Notes under the pieces: model-generated
What the model was told of the DNA's origin: nothing
Database searches by the model: none
Seen by the model: only the letters and a program-made list of their open reading frames with translations
Source: Uloborus plumipes
Taxonomy: Eukaryota > Arthropoda > Arachnida > Araneae > Uloboridae
Length of the DNA stretch: 64,000 nucleotides
Assembly: GCA_038373865.1 (NCBI GenBank)
Contig: JAXGGA010004643.1
Location: forward strand, 1 to 64,000
Direction of reading: 5' to 3'
Shown: positions 23,170 through 31,988 of the stretch, in pieces
Position numbering within the stretch: position 1 is the stretch's first letter
How the letters are laid out: each line of letters begins with the position of its first letter
Translations under genes and position numbers: made by a program

Positions 23170-24035
23170 TCTTATTCTCGTCAGTGCTGATAGGGATCAC
23201 AATATAATTTAAGATTATATCGTCGTCTATTGATTACCCGATGATGTTAATTTGCATGCTAATTTATTTTTATAATTCGAACTTTGTCTAATTTTTCCAG
23301 ATTAGTTTTTGTAACATATCTCAATATAATTTTTGGTATTAACGAACGATGATGCTGCCATCTGTTGGTGGAAATTTATTTTTTTTTCGAATTTAATTAT
23401 TTCTTCGAACTTAATTTATTTTTCAAACCGAAATCGGACTTTGTAAATGAAAATTAATTTTTTTTATGTTTATTTTCTTCTAAGTTTCATTTCATGAGTA
23501 TAAGTTTTTTTTTTTTCGTTTTCAATAAGATCTCGTGAAGTTCAGCTTCAGGAAAATTGCCTTTAGTCTTTTAGACTTGGAGAGTTATTATTTTTTTAGC
23601 ATTTATTTTTCGAAATTTTACAATGTTATTAGTATATTTTCTTTTTTTTTGCATCTTAAGTTTATGAAATTTCCTGAGTTGAATGTAACGTTTGAACAAC
23701 ATTTTATTATGTTAGTTTCAGTTTTATCGTTTCGCCATTAATACTGTATAATATTTTCTTCTAAGTTTCATTTCATGAGTATAAGTTTTTCTATTTCAAT
23801 AATATTTTCAGAGGAATATTTTGTATTAAGAAAATTTGTTTACATACGAAGATTATTTTAGAAAAATAATATTCAATGTGTTAGAATTTTTTTTTCCTTT
23901 TTGCAGAAAAGTTTTAAGTGATGAAAATTTTTAAATGAAGAAAAATTAATTTTCAAAAAATATTTGCGAGGAAAGTTTTGCTTACGAAAAAATTTAAGTT
24001 AGATTGAAAAAAATTTCTCTTTTTTTTTCTCTCTC

Positions 24036-24111
24036 TCTCTCGAATCCATACTATGTGACTAATGTTAATACTTAAATTTGCTTTTGACTTCAAAGTCTTT
24101 GTTTCTTTTCT
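24036..24111. repeat. 76-bp direct repeat, left arm outer copy
   Basis: Identical to 25345-25420 in the same orientation. Contains the short palindrome GACTTCAAAGTC. Preceded by a CT microsatellite only in this outer copy. Confidence 0.85.
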
Positions 24112-24478
24112 CATAGTATAACATGATTTATATTAAACAAGTTTGCGATAATTATTTGCACTCATTGCGTTACTTACAACTTGTACTTCTATCTAAATTA
24201 TTATGAATGTAAATTTATCGTAGCTATTTCTTAACAAGTCTGACATTAATTTATTGCATTCATCTAATTAATTACATCTTATGCTCCTATCTGAATTATT
24301 TTGAATGTGAATTTAACAACTTTCACACCAATCATGCATTACATTTTTTTTTTTTCTCCCACATTGTTTACTTTTTACGTGTTTGAAAGATTTTATGTCG
24401 GAAAAAGTTTAGTGTTTATGAAATATCATTGAGGAATACTTTGTGATAAAAAAATTTTCGAACTTCAATTATTTTTAC

Positions 24479-24538
24479 ACGAGGTGAGTATCGAACATGC
24501 GACCTTCTGATCCAAAAAGCATTTTCCTTAGCTGTTAG
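24479..24538 (-). other. Second tRNA-like segment, left arm
   Basis: Mirror copy of 30159-30218. On the minus strand TGTTCGATACT resembles a B box and AGCTAAGG an A-box core. Pairing is poor, so this is only a weak suggestion. Confidence 0.2.
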
Positions 24539-25344
24539 AAATTATTTTTCCCCACTTTATATTTTCAAGTAATCCAAATTACTTCTTTCACAATCAAATA
24601 TGATTTTAATTTCACCAATTTTTATTATTTCCAAAAACGAGCAAAATATTAGAATTTACTCTTAGTATTAATTATGATGAATCATTATCATTTTCTGAAT
24701 TTTACTTTCTCTCAATTATATTTTCGAATCTCATGAGAATTTTATTTAGGAATTCCCGACTTTGCATGTTTTTTCACGAATTTTACTGTGAAATTTTTTT
24801 TCCATCGTCAAAATTTAAAATCAATTCGATACACTCAAGTTAACATTGGTTTATACATTCGAACAAACAAATTTTTTTTACATTCACTATCATTTCACCC
24901 AATGAAACTTATAAAACACTTTAACTCGCTCAACACTTGATAAAAAATTGAACTATACGTATTATTTTGCATGCAATCAATTGAAATGAAACAAGAAACT
25001 TACCTTTATGTTGAGCGAATCACAGCGATGTCCTATGAATGAATGGCGAGTAGTAAAAGCAATAAAAGAGATTACACTAAATGAGTTGGTATTTCAATTT
25101 ACAACAACAAATGATGTAATCCCCCTCATACTTTATTTCGCACATCAACACAAATCCAAAAACAGACATCTCGTGAAATTTGCATCAAAAGCCGGGAGTC
25201 AACGAAAATCACAGGAGTCCTTCCGAAACATTTCAACAACCATTTCCATCAAACCCAAGGCTACAAATGATTTATCTTGATCAAATCTGACCTCATGCTG
25301 ATAACTAAAGATCACATGACGTCTTATCAGCAGCAAGCACATGA

Positions 25345-25420
25345 TCTCTCGAATCCATACTATGTGACTAATGTTAATACTTAAATTTGCTTTTGACTTC
25401 AAAGTCTTTGTTTCTTTTCT
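25345..25420. repeat. 76-bp direct repeat, left arm inner copy
   Basis: Exact second copy of the 76-bp segment at 24036-24111. With the mirror copies in the right arm it occurs four times in the palindrome. Confidence 0.85.
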
Positions 25421-26406
25421 ATTATTTTTCAGGACTCGATTTTTTTTTTCTTTTTCCAAGTCAATTGAAATTAATTTTTGTTATGCGAGCGAGCCCACTA
25501 ACCCGGCGTATTTAATTCTTTAATTATTTTACTCCTTTAATCACTTCATTTCTTTAATCACTTTATTTCTCTAATTACTTTTTATAATTTTCGAAAGAAA
25601 CAATTCATTATTTATATCAAAGTTAGAGTTAAATTATTTACAATCGAATTAATTTTAGAACGTACATTAACACAAGTAGCTTTTACCTGTAATTATTTTA
25701 GACGATTTCACACCTTTAACCTTATTTTTTCTCAATTTCAGGTTTTCATTCTATGTATTTTTTTAATCTATATGTGAATTTAAGTATTTTTAATTAATTT
25801 TTTTTTCATCACAAATAATTTTCCCAACAAAATTTTTTTTCTAAACTTACAAAAATTTTTTCACAAATAATTTTTTTTAAAACTTGTAAAAAATTTTTTC
25901 CAATCCTCAGTGACTTTTATGTGATTGTCTATTTTAAGAATATAATATACTCTTAGGTATTAATTCAGATGGTTTTTTTTTTTTTTTATTCATCATTAAT
26001 TGAAATGTACATATTCCTGCTACAATGAAGAAAACTTACCTTGCATATGCTGTCGCCATAACACTAATATTTTAAAACCTAATTGATAGAATTTCTCATA
26101 ATTAATATTCCTCATCACGAAATAGAATTCGAAATCATTTCCAATTTCTGCTAAAGTTATAATTTAAATATTTTTATTCTAATTATTTATAATCAACGCT
26201 AGAATTTTCACCATCCACAAACTGAAACAGAAAACTTTAATTTTACTCCTAAAAAAACTTTAACTTAGTATATTTTTTTTTTTTACATCACAAAGTAAAA
26301 TTCTACAGTAATAAAGAATTTCATCATTAACTAAAATAATAAAAAAAAAAAACCATTTAATAATAATAATAATAATAATAAGAAATACATAAAATAAATA
26401 TCATAT

Positions 26407-26973
26407 TTACATCGAGAAAATCTCTTGATAGTTACAATTTTCATTCACAACGTAATGAATGAAGTACTCATTGGCAACTGCACATATGTTGTGTAAATGT
26501 TCTAAAGTGATATTGTTCAGTTGATACCGCCTTACCGATCTCTGCACACGGCAAACACAATTATGTAACTCATAATGCATGGCATAGAGTTTCAAATGGG
26601 CTGTAAACTTTTGTAATTCAGCAAAATAGTCATGTCGGCAAATGGGGCATGTAGGGTTTTTAATCCCCCAAAGAAGGGCACATTTTTCATGCATAACATG
26701 ACCGCATTGTAATTGAAGGAATATACCTTCTCCTTCCATCAGGCAGATCGGACATGCTTCCTCAAAATCCACCAAACGACTCACACGCATATCCACATAA
26801 AGCCCTTCATCATTATAATTCTCCAGATATGACTCACTACTATTTCGTATTATTTGTAGCATATTGTAAAGATGCTCACATTCATTATCGGTATTACTTC
26901 CAGAATTCAGTTCATAAATTGAAGTAAAAATCCACCGAAACAAACGAACACACTCTACCATATTTACACACAT
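26407..26973 (-). CDS. RING-H2 finger protein, left-arm copy
   Basis: A 188-codon uninterrupted frame with a single RING-H2 finger at residues 74-112: Cys74, Cys77, Cys90, His92, His95, Cys98, Cys109 and Cys112 in the C3H2C3 spacing C-x2-C-x12-C-x-H-x2-H-x2-C-x10-C-x2-C. RING-H2 domains bind two zinc ions and usually recruit a ubiquitin-conjugating enzyme, so an E3 ubiquitin ligase role is likely from the family. The N-terminal 70 residues and the C-terminal 75 residues, which are rich in His, Tyr and Asn, match nothing I recognise. No signal peptide or membrane segment is evident. The start is the first ATG in a fair context (A at -3). The protein is identical to that of the right arm and the two genes diverge from the palindrome centre. 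Small intronless RING proteins are common in large DNA viruses of arthropods, but a captured host gene is equally possible. Confidence 0.8.
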   Translation of the reverse strand: MCVNMVECVRLFRWIFTSIYELNSGSNTDNECEHLYNMLQIIRNSSESYLENYNDEGLYVDMRVSRLVDFEEACPICLMEGEGIFLQLQCGHVMHEKCALLWGIKNPTCPICRHDYFAELQKFTAHLKLYAMHYELHNCVCRVQRSVRRYQLNNITLEHLHNICAVANEYFIHYVVNENCNYQEIFSM

Positions 26974-27723
26974 CTTTTAACAATTCTCAATCAGCATCAA
27001 CTAAGCGAACTAGCTAAAGCATATGAGTCACACTCTCCCCTAATATCCAGTCACGAACGCTGCACGACATGAAAACAGGTTATACGAGAATTTCAGTGTT
27101 ATTAGTAAGCACTCTGATTCATCACCCCAACAACTCCAGCCCACAAATTTCAAGCTATCATATTGTTCCGATTAGCTCCTTCACAAAGTTAGAGTTTAAT
27201 TATTTGCAATCGAATTAATTTTTAGAGCATACAATAAACAAATGTAGTTTCCGTCTATTATTATAGTTTTGGAGAATTTTACACCTTTTATGATTTTAAT
27301 TTCAACAATTTTTTATTATTTCCAAAACGCAAAATATTAGAATTTACTCAAATTCTAATATTTTGCTCGTTTTGGAAATAATAAAAAATTGTTGAAATTA
27401 AAATCATAAAAGGTGTAAAATTCTCCAAAACTATAATAATAGACGGAAACTACATTTGTTTATTGTATGCTCTAAAAATTAATTCGATTGCAAATAATTA
27501 AACTCTAACTTTGTGAAGGAGCTAATCGGAACAATATGATAGCTTGAAATTTGTGGGCTGGAGTTGTTGGGGTGATGAATCAGAGTGCTTACTAATAACA
27601 CTGAAATTCTCGTATAACCTGTTTTCATGTCGTGCAGCGTTCGTGACTGGATATTAGGGGAGAGTGTGACTCATATGCTTTAGCTAGTTCGCTTAGTTGA
27701 TGCTGATTGAGAATTGTTAAAAG

Positions 27724-28290
27724 ATGTGTGTAAATATGGTAGAGTGTGTTCGTTTGTTTCGGTGGATTTTTACTTCAATTTATGAACTGAATTCTGGAAG
27801 TAATACCGATAATGAATGTGAGCATCTTTACAATATGCTACAAATAATACGAAATAGTAGTGAGTCATATCTGGAGAATTATAATGATGAAGGGCTTTAT
27901 GTGGATATGCGTGTGAGTCGTTTGGTGGATTTTGAGGAAGCATGTCCGATCTGCCTGATGGAAGGAGAAGGTATATTCCTTCAATTACAATGCGGTCATG
28001 TTATGCATGAAAAATGTGCCCTTCTTTGGGGGATTAAAAACCCTACATGCCCCATTTGCCGACATGACTATTTTGCTGAATTACAAAAGTTTACAGCCCA
28101 TTTGAAACTCTATGCCATGCATTATGAGTTACATAATTGTGTTTGCCGTGTGCAGAGATCGGTAAGGCGGTATCAACTGAACAATATCACTTTAGAACAT
28201 TTACACAACATATGTGCAGTTGCCAATGAGTACTTCATTCATTACGTTGTGAATGAAAATTGTAACTATCAAGAGATTTTCTCGATGTAA
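27724..28290 (+). CDS. RING-H2 finger protein, right-arm copy
   Basis: Second, identical copy of the 188-residue RING-H2 protein, with all eight zinc ligands (Cys74 to Cys112) intact. Its start lies 374 bp from the palindrome centre, and the two copies are transcribed away from each other, so the central 750 bp must hold both promoters. No clear TATA box is seen in the 100 bp upstream. A stretch of TAT repeats follows the stop codon, and an AATAAA at 28519-28524 could serve polyadenylation. An intact frame in both arms argues against long-standing neutrality, or else for recent duplication or gene conversion. Confidence 0.8.
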   Translation: MCVNMVECVRLFRWIFTSIYELNSGSNTDNECEHLYNMLQIIRNSSESYLENYNDEGLYVDMRVSRLVDFEEACPICLMEGEGIFLQLQCGHVMHEKCALLWGIKNPTCPICRHDYFAELQKFTAHLKLYAMHYELHNCVCRVQRSVRRYQLNNITLEHLHNICAVANEYFIHYVVNENCNYQEIFSM

Positions 28291-28637
28291 ATATGATATT
28301 TATTTTATGTATTTCTTATTATTATTATTATTATTATTAAATGGTTTTTTTTTTTTATTATTTTAGTTAATGATGAAATTCTTTATTACTGTAGAATTTT
28401 ACTTTGTGATGTAAAAAAAAAAAATATACTAAGTTAAAGTTTTTTTAGGAGTAAAATTAAAGTTTTCTGTTTCAGTTTGTGGATGGTGAAAATTCTAGCG
28501 TTGATTATAAATAATTAGAATAAAAATATTTAAATTATAACTTTAGCAGAAATTGGAAATGATTTCGAATTCTATTTCGTGATGAGGAATATTAATTATG
28601 AGAAATTCTATCAATTAGGTTTTAAAATATTAGTGTT

Positions 28638-28663
28638 ATGGCGACAGCATATGCAAGGTAAGT
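28638..28663 (+). promoter_or_regulatory. Splice-donor candidate in the palindrome (right arm)
   Basis: ATGGCGACAGCATATGCAAG is followed at 28658 by GTAAGT, a consensus 5' splice site just after an ATG. It suggests a short first coding exon downstream of the RING gene, but I could not identify the acceptor. Mirrored in the left arm near 26034-26059. Confidence 0.35.
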
Positions 28664-29275
28664 TTTCTTCATTGTAGCAGGAATATGTACATTTCAATTA
28701 ATGATGAATAAAAAAAAAAAAAACCATCTGAATTAATACCTAAGAGTATATTATATTCTTAAAATAGACAATCACATAAAAGTCACTGAGGATTGGAAAA
28801 AATTTTTTACAAGTTTTAAAAAAAATTATTTGTGAAAAAATTTTTGTAAGTTTAGAAAAAAAATTTTGTTGGGAAAATTATTTGTGATGAAAAAAAAATT
28901 AATTAAAAATACTTAAATTCACATATAGATTAAAAAAATACATAGAATGAAAACCTGAAATTGAGAAAAAATAAGGTTAAAGGTGTGAAATCGTCTAAAA
29001 TAATTACAGGTAAAAGCTACTTGTGTTAATGTACGTTCTAAAATTAATTCGATTGTAAATAATTTAACTCTAACTTTGATATAAATAATGAATTGTTTCT
29101 TTCGAAAATTATAAAAAGTAATTAGAGAAATAAAGTGATTAAAGAAATGAAGTGATTAAAGGAGTAAAATAATTAAAGAATTAAATACGCCGGGTTAGTG
29201 GGCTCGCTCGCATAACAAAAATTAATTTCAATTGACTTGGAAAAAGAAAAAAAAAATCGAGTCCTGAAAAATAAT

Positions 29276-29351
29276 AGAAAAGAAACAAAGACTTTGAAGT
29301 CAAAAGCAAATTTAAGTATTAACATTAGTCACATAGTATGGATTCGAGAGA
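29276..29351. repeat. 76-bp direct repeat, right arm inner copy
   Basis: Reverse complement of the left-arm inner copy. It overlaps a short open frame that is not supported as a gene. Confidence 0.85.
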
Positions 29352-29663
29352 TCATGTGCTTGCTGCTGATAAGACGTCATGTGATCTTTAGTTATCAGCA
29401 TGAGGTCAGATTTGATCAAGATAAATCATTTGTAGCCTTGGGTTTGATGGAAATGGTTGTTGAAATGTTTCGGAAGGACTCCTGTGATTTTCGTTGACTC
29501 CCGGCTTTTGATGCAAATTTCACGAGATGTCTGTTTTTGGATTTGTGTTGATGTGCGAAATAAAGTATGAGGGGGATTACATCATTTGTTGTTGTAAATT
29601 GAAATACCAACTCATTTAGTGTAATCTCTTTTATTGCTTTTACTACTCGCCATTCATTCATAG

Positions 29664-29698
29664 GACATCGCTGTGATTCGCTCAACATAAAGGTAAGT
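29664..29698 (+). promoter_or_regulatory. Mini-exon candidate with acceptor and donor (right arm)
   Basis: A pyrimidine-rich stretch ending CATTCATTCATAG (AG at 29662-29663) precedes 29 bp, which are followed by GTAAGT at 29693-29698. The pair of signals would define a tiny exon. Mirrored in the left arm at about 24998-25033. Weak without transcripts. Confidence 0.3.
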
Positions 29699-30158
29699 TT
29701 CTTGTTTCATTTCAATTGATTGCATGCAAAATAATACGTATAGTTCAATTTTTTATCAAGTGTTGAGCGAGTTAAAGTGTTTTATAAGTTTCATTGGGTG
29801 AAATGATAGTGAATGTAAAAAAAATTTGTTTGTTCGAATGTATAAACCAATGTTAACTTGAGTGTATCGAATTGATTTTAAATTTTGACGATGGAAAAAA
29901 AATTTCACAGTAAAATTCGTGAAAAAACATGCAAAGTCGGGAATTCCTAAATAAAATTCTCATGAGATTCGAAAATATAATTGAGAGAAAGTAAAATTCA
30001 GAAAATGATAATGATTCATCATAATTAATACTAAGAGTAAATTCTAATATTTTGCTCGTTTTTGGAAATAATAAAAATTGGTGAAATTAAAATCATATTT
30101 GATTGTGAAAGAAGTAATTTGGATTACTTGAAAATATAAAGTGGGGAAAAATAATTTC

Positions 30159-30218
30159 TAACAGCTAAGGAAAATGCTTTTTGGATCAGAAGGTCGCATG
30201 TTCGATACTCACCTCGTG
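30159..30218 (+). other. Second tRNA-like segment, right arm
   Basis: CAGCTAAGG near 30162 and TGTTCGATACT at about 30199-30209 look like decayed A and B boxes around a TTTTTGGATCAGAAGG stem-loop. Only weak evidence for tRNA ancestry. Confidence 0.2.
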
Positions 30219-30585
30219 TAAAAATAATTGAAGTTCGAAAATTTTTTTATCACAAAGTATTCCTCAATGATATTTCATAAACACTAAACTTTTTCCGACA
30301 TAAAATCTTTCAAACACGTAAAAAGTAAACAATGTGGGAGAAAAAAAAAAAAATGTAATGCATGATTGGTGTGAAAGTTGTTAAATTCACATTCAAAATA
30401 ATTCAGATAGGAGCATAAGATGTAATTAATTAGATGAATGCAATAAATTAATGTCAGACTTGTTAAGAAATAGCTACGATAAATTTACATTCATAATAAT
30501 TTAGATAGAAGTACAAGTTGTAAGTAACGCAATGAGTGCAAATAATTATCGCAAACTTGTTTAATATAAATCATGTTATACTATG

Positions 30586-30661
30586 AGAAAAGAAACAAAG
30601 ACTTTGAAGTCAAAAGCAAATTTAAGTATTAACATTAGTCACATAGTATGGATTCGAGAGA
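30586..30661. repeat. 76-bp direct repeat, right arm outer copy
   Basis: Reverse complement of the left-arm outer copy, followed by the GA microsatellite. Confidence 0.85.
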
Positions 30662-31527
30662 GAGAGAGAAAAAAAAAGAGAAATTTTTTTCAATCTAACT
30701 TAAATTTTTTCGTAAGCAAAACTTTCCTCGCAAATATTTTTTGAAAATTAATTTTTCTTCATTTAAAAATTTTCATCACTTAAAACTTTTCTGCAAAAAG
30801 GAAAAAAAAAATTCTAACACATTGAATATTATTTTTCTAAAATAATCTTCGTATGTAAACAAATTTTCTTAATACAAAATATTCCTCTGAAAATATTATT
30901 GAAATAGAAAAACTTATACTCATGAAATGAAACTTAGAAGAAAATATTATACAGTATTAATGGCGAAACGATAAAACTGAAACTAACATAATAAAATGTT
31001 GTTCAAACGTTACATTCAACTCAGGAAATTTCATAAACTTAAGATGCAAAAAAAAAGAAAATATACTAATAACATTGTAAAATTTCGAAAAATAAATGCT
31101 AAAAAAATAATAACTCTCCAAGTCTAAAAGACTAAAGGCAATTTTCCTGAAGCTGAACTTCACGAGATCTTATTGAAAACGAAAAAAAAAAGCTTATACT
31201 CATGAAATGAAACTTAGAAGAAAATAAACATAAAAAAAATTAATTTTCATTTACAAAGTCCGATTTCGGTTTGAAAAATAAATTAAGTTCGAAGAAATAA
31301 TTAAATTCGAAAAAAAAATAAATTTCCACCAACAGATGGCAGCATCATCGTTCGTTAATACCAAAAATTATATTGAGATATGTTACAAAAACTAATCTGG
31401 AAAAATTAGACAAAGTTCGAATTATAAAAATAAATTAGCATGCAAATTAACATCATCGGGTAATCAATAGACGACGATATAATCTTAAATTATATTGTGA
31501 TCCCTATCAGCACTGACGAGAATAAGA

Positions 31528-31609
31528 ACACCATAGCGTAGTTGGCTTGCGCATTCTTCTGATAAGCAAGAGGAAAACTTTTGGTTCGAGTTCGAACCCC
31601 GCTTCGGGA
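31528..31609 (+). other. tRNA-like segment, right arm
   Basis: TAGCGTAGTTGG (31534-31545) resembles a pol III A box and AGTTCGAACCC (31589-31599) a B box, at tRNA-like spacing. A CTGATAA sequence sits where an anticodon loop (GAT) would be, but the anticodon and acceptor stems do not pair well and there is no T-run terminator directly after. It is probably tRNA-derived (SINE-like or a captured tRNA), not a working gene. Confidence 0.35.
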
Positions 31610-31722
31610 AATTGACAAAGTCCGAAAATAAAAAAAAGAATTAAATTCATTCACTCAATAGATGGCAGCACGAGCACCTAAAATAAAATAAAGTTCACGA
31701 AAATAATTCAGTCCTAAAATTC

Positions 31723-31825
31723 GCGGGAAATATTCAGAAATTCGCGGGAAAAACCCTTGTAACCTTTCACGAAAATAATACAAAGTTCGAAAATTCGCGG
31801 GAAAATATTCAAAATTCGCGCGAAA
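31723..31825 (-). promoter_or_regulatory. Cluster of four E2F-like sites, right arm
   Basis: Mirror copies at 31723-31730, 31744-31751, 31797-31804 and 31818-31825, read as GCGGGAAA or GCGCGAAA on the plus strand. Same reasoning as the left-arm cluster. Confidence 0.5.
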
Positions 31826-31926
31826 ACCCTCGCGGCGGCCCTGGGGAGGTGGAGGGGGGGGGGGGAGGTGGCACGGTGGGAGGGAGGCGGCGCGGTGGGA
31901 GGGGATCGCGGTGGAGGCGGTGGATT

Positions 31927-31960
31927 GGGAGGGGGTGTTAACACCCCAACACCCCCTCCC
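31927..31960. repeat. GC-rich hairpin near right terminus
   Basis: Mirror copy of the left terminal hairpin, with the same 13-bp stem and the same embedded 16-bp palindrome, 28 bp inside the right end. Confidence 0.75.
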
Positions 31961-31988
31961 GCAGCAGAACCGGCCTTATTATACTACT

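Larger units (their letters stand above)
22715..27345. repeat. Left arm of the palindrome
   Basis: About 4.63 kb. From the outer end inward it holds a TATA-like TATATAAA at 22720-22727, a GC-rich hairpin, a C-rich strand-biased tract, a cluster of E2F-like words, a tRNA-like segment, a direct repeat, and the minus-strand RING gene near the centre. A 112-bp tandem duplication is visible at 24150-24320 (CTATCTAAATTATTATGAATG against CTATCTGAATTATTTTGAATG in part). Confidence 0.85.
22715..31988. mobile_element. 9.3 kb palindromic element with two RING-finger genes
   Basis: The left arm (22715-27345) and right arm (27350-31988) are near-identical reverse complements around the 4-bp spacer ACTC. 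Corresponding positions sum to about 54697 along the length, drifting by a few bases through small indels: a C-run longer by 6 nt at the right end, a 2-nt gap near the centre, a T-tract difference near 23506. The outermost shared bases are AGTAGTATA on the left and TATACTACT on the right; beyond them the flanks are unrelated. No target duplication is evident. Ends of type AG...CT and long inverted repeats recall Maverick/Polinton elements or related DNA viruses, but no polymerase, integrase, protease or capsid gene is present, so the assignment is inference. A mobile element consisting wholly of terminal repeat, a dimerised end of a larger element, or an assembly fold-back are the alternatives. 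Confidence 0.8.
27350..31988. repeat. Right arm of the palindrome
   Basis: About 4.64 kb, the reverse complement of the left arm with the same landmarks in mirrored order. The RING gene protein is identical in both arms; differences elsewhere are a few substitutions and homopolymer changes. The outer TATA-like word of the left arm is altered here to a TATAATAA context. Confidence 0.85.

Noticed and set aside
29237..29688. Overlapping 86- and 90-codon frames on opposite strands in each palindrome arm
   Set aside because: They overlap antisense, show no domain, and one spans an exact 76-bp direct repeat. The splice signals nearby do not support either as a single-exon gene.
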